DNA of 64,000 nucleotides, from the NCBI GenBank assembly GCA_946894095.1, contig OX335646.2, forward strand, positions 16,796,077 through 16,860,076, read 5' to 3'. The stretch comes from Incurvaria masculella. Its lineage: Eukaryota > Arthropoda > Insecta > Lepidoptera > Incurvariidae. Positions within the stretch are counted from its first letter, which is position 1, and each line of letters starts with the position of its first letter. The position numbers and the translations under genes were made by a program. The notes beneath the pieces were generated by a model that was not told where the DNA came from, did no database searches, and saw only the letters and a list, made by a program, of their open reading frames with translations. Of the stretch, positions 11,509 through 26,500 are shown one piece after another.

Positions 11509-14500
11509 CTGCCATTGCATACACACCCGTTACGTACGCACTGGGTTGGTTGACCTTTTTGTATTCATGGACCCAAAAATTGGATGGATGGATTTCAAAA
11601 ATATTATGGAACCATTTGTAATCGAAGGGAAAGAAAACCACTTTTTATTAATTACCACAAAAAAGGTATTTACCTACCTTCATTTGATAATATTACGTAT
11701 TTAATGGATACAACATTACCGTTATCTCATTAATTTCAGTTTAGCGACATCTACCAACATTTGAAGCATTTTGAGCAATGCAGAATGAATTGGGAAGGTT
11801 GGTCTCATAAGTAGTTATAAATAAAAAAAGATATTATCAAATTTTGTATGAAAGTATTTCCTCGCATCCATCAATATCCTTATCTAACAGCCATCTCACC
11901 ACTGTTTTTTGAATGTGTGTATGCTTTTAATGTGTGCCCAATTATCGGAGGTATTGTAGTTGGTATGATATTAGCCATCCAGTATGAACGGACATAAAAA
12001 ATGCATAAAGACGAACATAGAACCTCATCATTTTGTGAAGTCGGTAAAAATACAAAAAAATATATGTAAGCGATCGGCTCATTAGTCTGTCCCACCTGTA
12101 TACCCTGATGGCTGCAGAGGTAGAAGTCGAACTCGGTGGGGTGCGTGATGCCGACGTCGACGGTGGTGCCAGCGGGGATGTTTCCCGACTTGCCCGACTG
12201 CTCCTTCTTGTCGGCGCAGAAGAGCCGCGTGTGGTGGCGCTTCTGCACCACGATGAACGTGATGCCCGGCTTGTACTCCGCCTCGAGCTTGATGCACGCC
12301 TGCCAACACCACTACTTCGTCACGCTCCAAAAAGTTTGCACACTTTTGTGCTGGGTGGGTTCCGCCACGAAAAAAAATACAAGTGGGGGGTCCCACTGCA
12401 TTTCTTCCTGCGTGTCGTACGAGGAGACTGAGGAATTCGTCATTCGTGGTTCGGATTCTATGTCAAATTGGGTTGATTGATTGGCTTACTTACTTGGTTG
12501 TAAATGTAATCCCACCCGTATTGGCTCGTCCCGTACCATCACTTGAATGAACGATATTTGAAGCGGGAATGAGAGTTGTCCACGTTTCCCATCCAGATTA
12601 ATGTAGCTGTCGAATATAAGTTCTAACCTAGTTCCTATGTGGTGTTGGACTAATATCATGACAGTATGTGTGGTATTAGCCATCCATGTTCAGTTATATA
12701 AAAAAGAAGTTGTCTAAATTGTAAATTAAAAAAAATTACATGTTAGTCCTGTCATAAATGATGTCTCTTGTTTAGAAGTGATAGAATATTGATTTTCTTA
12801 AAAAAATAAGATCCCTTAAAACTCAGTGACAGTAAGTAGAAAGGAACGCACTTCTCTGACGGCGGTGAGTTCGTGTTGCAGCACGTGTATGAACTGCCCC
12901 TCGGAGATGCCATCGCGATACATGATGATGCGGTGCGGCTTGAAGCCGCCCGTACTCTTGTAGAACATGATGAGCAGCTCCTGCACCATGCTGCTCATCT
13001 CCTGCACGATCTCCTGCCTGCGCACGCGCTGACGTCACCGGGGGCCCGGCGCTGGCGCACATCACGCCCTCTCCGGCCGGTCGCACCCGGACCAGAAATA
13101 CTCGACGGCTCACCAAAGTCTTAACTACGCTCGTGATGCAAGTTGGTAGCGGGATGGAGTTCAATCGAGTTGACAAGATGTTTGGGTAAACAGCATACTC
13201 ATTTAATCAGAGCGAAAACTTTTTAGCGACAATGCTTTGAAAATGCTACTGAATCGTTAACAACAAAACAAAATGGACAACTGCAATATAGGTATTTAGG
13301 GGTAAAACAAATTGATCGTCGTCAAGTTTTTCTGATCTTTAAATCTTATATTTTCTTCAAATACATACTGAAGCGGTAATACAAATAAAAATTAATTATG
13401 AATTAATTTAAAAAGTTAATATGATTTTATTGACCAGCTGAGACAGCGCAATATGACGGTATAACATTTATTAAAATAAAATAACATCCATTACAGTCTA
13501 CAGAACAAAGCTCTAACAATTTTGCAGTTGAGTTTGTATTTTTCATTGTGACCACATAGGCCTGGTTGAAGAAAGAGGCATATATGATAAGATTGGTCAA
13601 CATGTGATTAAACACGTCACTCTTGTGACGCTTATTGAGTCAACTAAGCTTCTTTCAATAGTTTTCACAAAAGGTGACGTGTTTAATTATACTTCGACAT
13701 AATCTTAACGTTGATGTCTCTTTTTGCAACCGAACCTCATTGTCAAGATGCCACCAAACATTCAAGAAACTTTGTACTGCAAACCCTCATTGAGACTACA
13801 TTACATCTACAGGAATAAGCGAATGATCAATGAAAAAGCAAAATGAAAAGGAAAAAATAATAATGTGCGAGTGTATGATGTGAGAATAGAAAAATGAGTG
13901 GTGTGTAAATGTGTGGGTGTGTGTGATGCAGCTACATTCTAGCCGGGAAGCGAGAGAAATATGTGCTTACCTGTACAGGTAATCTCGCGGAGAGTCCGAT
14001 CCCAATCTTAAATTAATAAACCATAAAAAACAAATTATGTTGTTATAATTATTATTCAGCAGTCAGCAGTATTTCAACATCCATACCGTCTGAATCTCAG
14101 CACAAATGTCAATAACGGGCGTTAGAAATGTACACAGACGGAAATTCGAAAATGGAGCGAGTTTACTAATTTAGGATGGAGACCACTCTCACCGCAATCG
14201 GCTTCGCAGATGCTAGATGGTATGATGACGAATTAACAATATCGAGAATTGAGATTCGCCTGCGGTCTGTGGATTCATTTGAAGCGTTCATTTTGACAAG
14301 ATGGGACTTAGATTCAGTGGCGGTGGCGAGCGAGCGAGCGGGGTGGGGCCAGGGCGTACCTGTGCTGTTGGACGCGGACGGTAGCGGCGTAGCGGGAGGG
14401 GTGGGCGTCCATGGAGCCGACGACGGCGGCGATGGAGGGCTTCTTGTTGTCGCCGGCGGGCGGGTGCGTCACGTCCACGCCGAGGAAGATGACGGGCTCG

Positions 14501-17500
14501 TTGAAGACCTTGGGCCGCAGTGACGGCACCAGGATGGAGTTGATGCCGCCGAGCTTCACGTTGATCTTGAGGCACAGGTTGCTGAGGGTCTGCGGCGAGG
14601 TCTTGTTCACGTTCTTGGCCTGCACGCACTGCGTCGCCATGCCCAGCACCGTGTCGCCCACGCGCTTTACCTCCGCTACACGCACGCAAACAGACACACA
14701 CACCCTTCAACATACTGCTAATGCTGCTTTGTTGAAGATTGCAGTGCGACCAAGTCTTTCTCTTATTAAGCCCTTTTTGTTTCAAATCATTTTACAAAAA
14801 ATCGTCAAAATCTAAGATTCACAAGCCAGCTTCAATAAGAGATTAAAGACTCATATTTTTTTAATACACAGTAATCATAACTATCTTTTTGTGTGCAAGC
14901 TAATAAAAAATACATGACAGATAATATGAAACAACTGTAATGTGTTATAGAACCGGAAATGGATGACTAATATCAAAACAAATGTCATATTATCTCATCA
15001 CCTCACATTCCCGAAGGAACTCAATGCTACGCTAGGACCTTCAGTTTATTATAGTTATATAGTTTAGTTTAGTTATATATAAGGCTTAATTGAATTGGAT
15101 AGAAGAAAACAGGAACACTTTTTAATTGCTGCTTAACTTAATATCATGGCGGGTTCCACTCTTCCATCTTACACATGGGCTCCGAACTATAACGTCATAT
15201 ATATTCTCAATTAAAATTCACAAGTGAATCTCAGATAACAGATAATAAAGACGTGTATACCCGATGTATGAACTGCGTAACCAACAGTCTAAAAACGTTC
15301 TATTATTTCAGCATAGTATTTGTGGGTATAGTAAGGTATAGTACATGCATACACCACATAGTATGTATCACTTCATAAATACTTTATGAAGTGGTAAATT
15401 TATCTTTCTTTTCTTTTATCTCATCGAATGGGCTTTAGCAACATGAACACTGACCGTAGACGGGCGTCTTCCCTGGCAGCACGACGACCACCAACTGCAG
15501 CTGCACGAAGGTGGACTTGAGGTACTTAAACATGGGCTCCACCTGGTCGGGCCCCGTTGCGTACTTGCAGAAGCACGGCTGCCCGATTATGGGCATGCCC
15601 GCGTCGTTTGAGATCTTCTGCAGCTGCTGGGTGAAGTTTCTGGAAGAAAATGGAGACATTTTCACATCACTGTCAAATTATAAACTAGCTACCTATTCCA
15701 AAAAAAAAAGAAATCTGTTAATTGTTCTTAAATGTCAAAATTTTATTTATTTATTACATTTACGCTAGCAGCTTAGGTAATGAGTATATTTTAAATTTAG
15801 GTGCTCAAATTCTCTTACAAACACGGAAAGAAGACCATGGGCACATTTCTTGACATATATCCAAAATTATTAAGAGCTTTATTTTAATCGAACTAGATGC
15901 TTGATGACAATTCACATTGTAAAATTGTGTTTGGTTTCTTTGTGGATTTTACGTGGAATCCAAACTTACGAAATACACGGGAAGAATTGCAGCGGGACCA
16001 CTCGGTACTGGTACGCTTTGAGCGGTACATCGTTGAATGCTTTTAGTATTTTGAAAACCCCAATTGGGTCACAAAATGTTTTAAAATATTGCACGGCAAC
16101 ACGAACTTGACGGCGTCCTCGCGAACGGTCCGCTGCGGCGCGAAGCAGGCGATCGCCCACACCCGGATCTCGACGCCCATGAAGAACTGCTTGCCGCGCA
16201 TGTCCCACACGCCCTGGTTGGGCAGCGCTTGCTGCTTACTCTGAAACATTGATACTATCTGAACTACAAATGTAGTGTGTGGCAAGCTTGCACATAAAAT
16301 AATGTAAAATGGTCATTTAAACGATTACGGCAATTTTTTAATTAAAACTAGACATGGCTGGCTTATACCACACCTACTGTCATATTATTGAACCAGCACA
16401 CCACATGGCCAAATGTGCCAACCCAGCCACCGAAAGTTGGTTTTACAAAAGTACCAATATTTTTTTTACAATGTATTAGTCTTATTCAGAGAGCACCTGT
16501 CAAAACTTAGTACGAGATTAGCACCGGACTAACCATACAAAAACCGGTTTAGACCGACGGATTAAAGTTAGTCCGCCCACTCTGAATAGGGTTGTGTTTA
16601 AGATTGGTCCTATGAGTGGCTTTAATAAAGTTAGAAGTGAATACAGTTTTAAGTGGATTTCTAACAATGAGCTACATTGCATTCATTAAGCTATGCACAT
16701 TTCTAAACACTAAAAAAAGCTAAACACTCAACCCCCTCAAAACTGCGATGGAAGCAACTTAGATAGTTGTGAATATTTCTCATTAAATAAAAATGTTGTT
16801 CGAACACGTAGCATGAGATCGGTATTTATCCGTATAATTATGATGCAGCTCGGCAAACGAGCTTCGCTAATGCCATCTGTTACTGAGTAGCCAAGTTTCC
16901 TTCATTAATTGCAGTGCTATCAGATTTTGAGTAGCATGACGTCTAAAGATACTGGTATCTCAATGTTTTAAAAGTGCTCAGGTATGACACCTACCTATAA
17001 AACATAGTAACTCTGTCTGTCTGTCGGTATAGAGATAGTCTGGACGTTACAAGGGCATAGGCTTAAATGAAATGAATGAAAATTATGCTACGTTTTTAAG
17101 GAACTACGCCACATCTTGAATGAAAAATCACAAAAAAATGTTTATTATGCGATTTCTCAATCACTCTTGGTGTATGGAATAGTTGCCTGGGGTAGATGTG
17201 GTACTAATATACTGAATAAATTAAATATAGCACAACGATGCCAACTCAAAATTATATACAAGAAACCTCGCCTATTCTCGACAGATGAAATTTACAAATT
17301 AGCTGATGTCCTCGACCCTAGGCAACTATTCCATAAACAAATCTTATTGCGTTTTAATAAAGAAAAGGATGTTTATCTATGCTCACAACCAATTCAACTA
17401 ACACGTACCAGCACAAATATAAATTACTCCCTACCTAATGCGCGCACACTACTCGGGCGACGCCACTTCCCCTATCTCTCAGTTAAATTGTACAACAAAT

Positions 17501-20500
17501 TACCCAATACACTAAAAACCTTTGACAATGATCACTTATTCAAAAGAGAATTGCAAAATTATCTTAAGTTGCACAGGAACATAGGAGAACTAGACTTGAA
17601 ATAGGTACTACAAGCTTACAGAAGAATAAAATTTCCCTTCACCCACTATAACACACAACTACACAAAATATACACACACATATACACCTAAACATATATA
17701 GTATATATATTATACACTATTTATATACACTCTATTTATTACTTATTTTTAGCAGATATGCAATTATGTATTTATTATACAACAAAATATTATATGTATG
17801 TATAAATAAAACCTATTACTACCCGTAATTACGGCTTATGTAAAAAATAAAAATTTAAATAACATTTAAAGATTAGGATATATACAAGCACTGCACTCAT
17901 AGGTAGACTTAGTAGCATGTCTCTCATCACACCTGTGCTTATATCTGGCAACCTGTGCTTACAGCTGTTACATATATGTTATCAAATAATTGCTAACCCT
18001 AGAACGGGCCACACCTAGTTGGGTAGCAATGCAATGTAATTTTGATCTGCTGTTGGACTTACTACAAGGCAAACATTTTATGTGTACATCTTTGTGAACA
18101 CTTCTACCATGCATATACCAAATAAATAAATAATAATAAATAAAATTAAACTTGAGGGGGGAGGGGGTAAAATAGGGGATGAAAGTTTGTATGGGGTAAT
18201 CATACAATCTCCAGGAAATAAATCGGTCAAAAACTATAAAAAAAAAGTCCAAAACTTTATTAATCTTAATGGAGCTGGGTACTTCAGCTAGTTAAATATA
18301 AGTTCTCAATTAAAGTATTGGGGATTAGAGTATTAGAGGATATACATTTTGGAGCATTTAGATCTATGTATGTATTTCATTACTGTGGACGGAAAACTCG
18401 TAAAGTTTCTTTACGGATTCTTCTTTACTGAGTTGATTGATTCTTCAGATCTATCAATTTTTGATGTAACTTAGCATAGTTTGACTACCAAAAAAGGTTA
18501 AATAAATTAAATTGAAAAAAATATATTTTGTAAAAAATTTTCTCTGTATTGTTTAACATACAAAGGCTGAGCGTGCACTAACGTGCGTGGCGGAAGAGAG
18601 GGGGGAGCTGGTTGGGGTGCCTGATACATTACTTGTCCGCCGAGCGAGGAGACGCGGCCGCCGTACTGCAGCTTGGGCGGCGGCAGCACCCGCCCGCGCA
18701 CCTCCATCATGCTGTTGGAGATCGTCAGCCCGAACTCCTGCACGTACAGGTCCGTGTTGAAGTCGGCCCGCCGCACCAGGTTGTTGATCTCGCGCTCCCT
18801 GCAAGTGTACACGGCGCTCGTAAACATCGTATAAGAAAAAAAAAACCTAAACGAGGAGGTCAATAATCAACCGCTGGGCACCCGGAGACCGTATATCGTT
18901 GCTCGGGAGCCAGAAATGGAGCACGTCAACAGATCCTCCACTCAAATATGTCGCGCTTGTAGCGAGTAAACTTCAATAGTGAAGATTTACAACTTCACTT
19001 ACATATTTATAAGTAAACTTAAAAGCTATTTTTTACTGTGAACAGCAATGAAATACACAAGTCATTCTTTAAAACTCCACCGAAATACCTTAAACTCCAA
19101 CCCAAGAAAGCATTTCTTATATCACCAAGTAGTGATTCTTGGAACAAACTAAATAATACACCAATATTAATCGTTGCCATTATTTAGATCACACAAATTT
19201 CGTAATACAAATCATTGAAATATTTTTTACTTTATTAAAAATTACAGCATATTTAAATTCAAAATATTAAAATATTTTAGCACGGCAGTTTTTTACAACA
19301 GGCGGATTTTAGTAGGTTTTTGGGACACCTGTTGCACATGTGGTATTGTACCCAGCTGTTTACTGAAATAATGAGACACACGGCGAGTAAATGCCGTGTG
19401 CCGATTTAGTCATCAATAGTCAACAAAGAGCGGTGCAGAAAAGGCTAAAATGTTTACTAAAATATTTAAATAATCCAAGTTGCTTATGGTGTTACGTTTT
19501 TTATGCGTATGGGCATAGACATGCAGCGATTAAATGGACTGTGCGTTCTGGATTTGGGTGGTGTGACTCGAGGCTCCGTAGTCGGGTGAAAGCGTTTCAA
19601 GTCTTCGTCTGATCTAAGGTAATTCGCCCGAACACGCCTTAAGTTGCACTTAAGGGCGTGATAAGAGCCGATTGTATTCAGTTTCAAAGCACATAAGTAA
19701 AATCACATTTCATGATATTTAAAAATAACCACAAAGAATTTCTACAATAAAAAAGTAAATATGTATATTGATTGTCTAGCTATAATTTAAAAATAAAATT
19801 GTAAGTCTCTGGTTCCTTGTTTATCCAAAATCCAAATTACACCAATATTCATAAACTTTCATAAAAAAAGTAAGGTTATAGGTTTGCATAAGACTACAAT
19901 AGGGTAGATTAGCTAATGCATCTTTCATCTTTTTGAAATTTCAAAATTAGTATCAGTTTTTTTTAAAATAATAAAAACAGGTTTCACTTATGCCATTATG
20001 GAACTGAATGTAATCAGGTTAAAAGAAATACCTGTCCGGGGCGGAGCGCGCCGTCGCCTTGATCATGGTGGAGGTCTGCATGTCGGTGAGCTTCTTGATG
20101 CAGCGCTGGCCGGGCACGATGTTGCACACCTCGAGCGGCAGGTAGGTGTGCTTGTGCTCCTGGCCCACCTGCAGGCACGGCAGGTGCGGGAAGCGCAGCT
20201 TCATCTTGTACTTGTCCAGGAAGTACTTGGCCACCGTGCACTCCACCGTCTGTCCGTTCTCCAGCTGCAGAGGGAACCTGCCAGGGGATTGTTTCGCTTT
20301 TAATATCACCCCGTATTGGGATGAGTCACCAACAAAAAATTTTTACGAAATTGCGTTATTAAACTAAACAACTTTTTAACTTTTCTGCATAATCTGAAAA
20401 TTTCATGTCCTGATGTTAACCGATGTATGAATATGAATGATGATGAGTTTGAATTAATTCCTTATCAAATTGTCCTCGATTTATTTTAGCCTCACATTCA

Positions 20501-23500
20501 AAGGTTACTAAAATCAAAAAAATCTATTAACTCATGGAAAGATTGACAATGTCACTTAGGTATTTTTTTTATTCAAATGTAATGTAATTTATGGTGGCCA
20601 AATTAACCAAAACACTGAAAAAAATCGCTAAACTGCATTATCGAATGCAGGAAAACTCACTAACCCAATAGGTAAAATCACTATTTACAAAAGCAAAACA
20701 AATTACGATCTCTGAAAATTTCCCAATAAAGTTTTTTTTTACAAGAAAACAAACATTTCACATACGATTTGGATTTTGATTCATAATTTACTGAAACAAA
20801 TTTTCCTTTTACGTCTGATTGTGTTTTCATATTCAGAGACTTCAAGCGAGCGACGTGCGGGTACTCACGACTGCATCTGCGCGGGCCGCCGCGTCACGTT
20901 GCACACGCGGTACTTGCGCTTCATGGTGCCGCAGTGCGTGATCTCGATCTTGAGCCCCTTGATCTCCTTGGTGAACTTGACGCGCTGCGAGTCGGTGAGC
21001 GGCTTGCGCTGGTCATTGATGTCCCGGATGTCGAGCACCTCGCACATGAACTCTATCACCGGCTGCGCCTTGTAGAAAGCCGTCGCCGATACTGAAACAT
21101 TAGCATTTACATTTAGGTTTATTTTGTGCAATTGGACATGTTACCACATCCAAAGTCATGATATTAGCTAATGTGTTTAGCTAATATCATTCTCTAAGGA
21201 ATTAGGTGCCATGGCAGGCCAATAACGAGAATATAAACTTCCTGGAAGATGTTCAAAGGAAAGCCACCAAATTATCTAGGGTTCTCCGAAAAGAAATGCA
21301 AGGCTTTTAGAGCGGCTCATAGCCTAGTGGCGCGAGGACTTCTCCAGCATACCAGAGGTCTGGGTTCAAATCCTCAACCCGTTCATGCACCACTTTCTTT
21401 CTCTTGCTGAGTTCGATATGTGCATTTCGTCACGAATGTGAGCTGCTCCATGGTTCGGAATCCATGTGAAACTGTAGTTTCCCTTCCCCTACTATGTGGT
21501 AGGGTTTAAGCCCACCCGGGTTGTTGCCATCGCATTGGATGAAAAGATGGTCGAAGCGGCAATGAAAAATTGTCTGTGTTTTCCATCCAGTTCAATGTAG
21601 CCGTGCTCATAAAGGGAATGTCCTAGCATGGCACCTAATTCCTTCGGGAATGTGGTTTATTGGGCTAATATCATAACGGTAGTTTTGTGGTATTAGCCAT
21701 CCATGTCAGGTTGCATAAAAAAAAACAAAAAACATCACTGGGCTCTAAAATGTCTTCCAACATGTATACCTAATACCACAACCATTATACGAGCTCAACG
21801 CACCGCGTTGGTGAAGGTCCTGGCATGGCACATCATTTATTTATTTTATTTTAGACAGGCAGCCTAGGCTGTGTCTAAATCATATTCAAGTATCACTTTC
21901 ATGTCTGTGAGCTTTTTTTATCCAGAGATTGTGCATTCCAGGCTTAGTCCACTTCCTTGTAATCTAAGAATATCAATTTTGGTTATTAACACTGTCTTTA
22001 AGAATTATTAAACAAGTTGCTAAAGTAAGTGCATGAACAGTTTCAAACCAATTCCTCCGGGAATGCGGTGTGTTGGGCTATATGACGTCGGGTGTGATAA
22101 GTCGAAAATAGCGTCCGCAAACCGACCGTCAATGTTGAGCATCATCTTCCACTGGCTGGGCCGCACGGACTGATGGAAGCCGAACCAGACCTCGCGGCCG
22201 CCGCCGAGCGGGTGGTAGTAGCCCTCCGGCGACGAGAAGAACGACCGCCCCACCGGCGTGTAGATCATCGAGGGCAGGTGGCGCATCACCACGTCCAGCG
22301 CGAGGATCGCGTCGAACGGGATCTGCCGCGTGCGACCCTCGAGGGCCTCCTCCAGCGCGAACAGCGACACCTGCGCAAGTCCCACACGGCTCATGCACAG
22401 TTAAGGAAAGGTTGGGTTAGGGGTATTTGGTGTTTATTTATTTATTTATTAATATGGCTCACATACAGAATAAATCCGTATTACACAATCATAAACACAT
22501 TTACGGTATAAAAAACGAACGAATCATCCTACTGGTAGTGGGCACAGCGTGTACAGTTATAGGTAGTTAGCTAAGAAAGTTTATGTCTACGATTCAACAA
22601 TATGTTTAAAATATAATAGTGAAGCTAAAGAAACTGAACAATGTAGTGTAAAATTAATAAATGAGACAATGGAAAATTTAGATGAACACAGCACAAGCTT
22701 GATAAAAATATTAACATATTTCGTTTACCTAATGCTACTACAAGCAATATATGAGATACTAAAACAGAATGAATACAGGAAACACAGTATGCAATACTAA
22801 TATTAATTTTGAATGCATCAAGGATAGTTGATAATTGTTAATGATTTATTTAATCAATCAAATTTGTATATCTGCATCAACAATGCTACTTAAGTTTTCG
22901 AATGCTACCTACAGAGCATGCTAAAACATCACATTTGTCTTTCCAGTCATTGCAAGTTTGCAGCATTTATATATTTGTTATCTCAGATAATACTCTCTTT
23001 AGTGAATTGATATTCTAGGCAGAAAATAATGCACATCAGACGTTATAAAGAGACATTTCGGCTTGGTAAAGCGGCATCTCTCTCGCACGTAGTACACGGG
23101 CTACTGAGTGACAGCATATGACAGCGACGACGATGTACAAAGCTGATTATCTCTTACCAACGTACAATGTGCATTATTTACTGCCGGGTACTGTACATAA
23201 CTGTACCATTCACAATTATTAATTAACCAATGTTTTTATAATTCGTTTATTTTAATTTTATTTAACTACTTATTATACTATAAACTTATTAGGTTAAGTC
23301 ATTTTTATTCTTAGAGCATAGTTTTTGTTTATTTGTATTTCTTGGTTCTTTGCCTCAAGCCGTAAGCATATATTTGTATGAAAAAAAAATCCCCGTGCTT
23401 TTTTTTCTTCACTGAGTCAATCGAAGCTGCGGATCTATCAGATTGTGACATGACTTAGTGTAGTTTAACTACAGAAGGGTAAATAAATAAAAACCTATAA

Positions 23501-26500
23501 TATAAAAATATATAAAAACCAATAAGCACTAGGTGGCAAAGACACTATCTTAGATTCTGGGTTCACAAATTAGGTAATTGGCCACAATCCACAATTGGGT
23601 AATTCTTTAATGACACACATTTTCTTGCAATCTTCTTTTGTGCAATCAGGTGTTTTGCCTCGTGTGATAGCTTACTTACTTTACCTACTTATCGTACTTT
23701 CCACTAGTCAGCATTCACGAAATGGACATTACTAAACAATATTGTCTGGAAATATATTTCGCTCTTTTATCCTCAAAAGCATTACAAACACTAACATATT
23801 AAATTAATTGTACGAAATAATTTTATCTTCTCATTAATTTAATTTTTAACACTGTTTCTATATTATACAGTTTTTAAACTCAATGAGAGACTCTGTGCAA
23901 TTTGTAACACTACAAAAAAAATCTATACCCAGTATTAACAGAGTTTTTGATTAAGTTTTCCCAATAAAATTATCCGCCTAGTGTGCACCTGCAAGCATTA
24001 TCATGCGTGGCATTTTCCCCTATCAACCACTCCCGCCCTTCTTCCGCCCTCGCTAAGCCTTCTGATGTGTCACCTGCTTTTACACTTAACCTTATCTAAA
24101 TATAGATATTTTGATTTAGTTTAGTTTGAAACTTTAGCTGTTGAGTCCTTTTTGTGTGATGGGCTGTGTCACGCGACGCAACCTGATAAATATATCAGTT
24201 CTTATGAAAGCAAAAACTTTTTTGCCCACGTCCTGATATTGAGGTGGGCCTTCCCGCTCTACTCCTCATACAAACGTGGAAAGAAGATCATGCCCATATT
24301 TCTTGTCAGAGATCCAAAATTGTGCTCAAAATAGCTTTATTTGATCGAACCAGATATATATATATCTGTATGTAACCATTGGCATTGTAAAATTGTGTTT
24401 GGTTTCTAAGTTGTAGGGTCCGAAAGTTCGAACTTTTCTTAAAAAGATTAGTCATCAGACGTTAATTGTTTCATGGAGATTTATAATCAACTTGGTTTTT
24501 GTTTGATTTTTTACTACAGCGGTCGTGGTTTACTTTCAGCTATAAGTCGTTTTGTAATTAAAAATGTCGTAAATCAAACACTATACGCATTGTCTGCTTC
24601 GTGGACATGTTGGATTCTCCTCATCCCGGAGCCTGTCTTTTTCTTTGAAACAGAGAAGGTCCCAAAGCGCAATAGCACGGTTTTGTACCATGCCCGCGAT
24701 TGAGTTAGTCCCGCTGGGAAGGGCCACCTTAATGTAGTTTTGGTAAACTCATCTGTATGATGGCTGGGTGCAAACCGTGTCATTGATATTGAACTCCAGG
24801 CAATACAACTATAACGCAAAATGCTAGTGTAAAAAGAATAGTTGCTTGTTACCTGTGCGACCCATTTGATGGTGACGCGGAAGACCCTGTCCTTGCCCTC
24901 GCCGGGCAGGATCACCTCGAGCTCGACGCGGTCGTTGCCGATGGGCAGCGGGTCCCGCGTGTACAAGTTGTTCCGTCCGTCGAACACCGGCTTCAGTGCG
25001 CCAAATATCTTGTTGTAGCAGTGCACCATTGTCTCGATTATCTCTCTGTTCACCTGCGGAGTCGAACATACACATTACCGTGGAAATGTTTTATTCGGGA
25101 CCTGGGTTGAGTCAACTCATAGCATCATGAAAATATAACCTTCGAGCTAATATCTAGTGAAACGCCTTAGTAAAGTCCAAACGGAACTCCAGCTGTTAAT
25201 TGATCATTCGTATTTTTAGGGTTCCATACCCAAAGGGTGAAAACGGCACCCTATTACTAAGCCTCCGCTGTCCGTGCGTCCGTCTGTCACAGGGCTGTAT
25301 CTCATGAACCGTAATAGGTAGGCAGCTGAAATGTTCACAGAGTGTGCGAGTCTGACTCGCACTTGGCCAGTTTTTTGCATTGTATTATTTAAATAAGTTT
25401 GTTTATTCAATTTATGTTTCCTGTATTATTCCCACACATTTTTATGGCATAAAATTACATCGTAGAATAATACAACTCGTCACGCATGATAAGATGTGGG
25501 TTAACTATGTCCTTGGGCAGCAGTCAATGGTCGCAAAACACAAAAGCATGTACGCTGAGATCTTACCTCTTCCTAGCTACCTATCCGCCACATTTTCATA
25601 ATGCATCACATTTTCTATTTATGTGTACATTTAGTAGCATTTAGATCAAGTGTGTATTTCATAATTGTGGACGGAAAAATATGTTATGTAAACCTGTGAA
25701 GTTTCTTTGTGGGTTCTTCTATCCTGGGTTGGTCGAATCAGCGGATCTTTGTGACATAACTTAGTGTAGTTTGACTACCAAAAAGTTGAAATAAATGAAA
25801 TGAAATGAAAATACCCGAGCAAAACATTTGGGCGCTTGGCAATGTCACATCATCCAAAAAGTTTGCTCCAGACCATATTCATGTGAACTATGATGTTTAG
25901 CCAACAATTCTAAAAATCCATTTCATTGTATGCGAATATAGTACTTTGGACCATTTAGCAATGGACCAAATACAGCATTCGACCCGTGTGTCTAAAATAT
26001 TTGGTCAAGTAGTATGTTGTAAGTGTTATTTTTATTAGAGTGTGAACAAACCTTCCGTGGACATTTGTCGGGCTGAATGTTGATGTCGTAGTGGTGCACG
26101 TATCCGCGCGGCATGGAGATCTGGAAGTGGTTGGCGCGCAGCAGGATGGGCCGCCCCTCGCGGCCGAGGTTGGGTCGGCGCGGGCACGTCAGCACGGGCA
26201 GGTCGGCGGGAGGCGGCGCGGCGGGCGCAGCCACCGCCGGCGACACCAGCGCCACCGCGCCCGCGCCCGCCGCACCAGCCGCCGTCGCGCCCGCGCCCCC
26301 CACCGCCGCCGTCGCCGTCGCCGCGCCCGCCGCACCTCCCCCGCCGGCGCCGCCGCCGCCCGGTGGAGCTGCTGCTCACCCACAATCACACCTCTTGCAC
26401 CAACTTTCAAGACATCGTACCATCGACGACATAACCCCAAGGCACCCTACGGTCGGGTTTGTTTTGCAGATGTGGCGTGCCGCCGACCGGTATTCGGGCG

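Noticed and set aside
11074..11641. Long open frames on both strands over AGO1 exon 14, including an Arg-rich plus-strand frame of 159 codons
   Set aside because: They are other-frame readings of the GC-rich PIWI exon; only the minus frame ending KKVMYFA matches a family.
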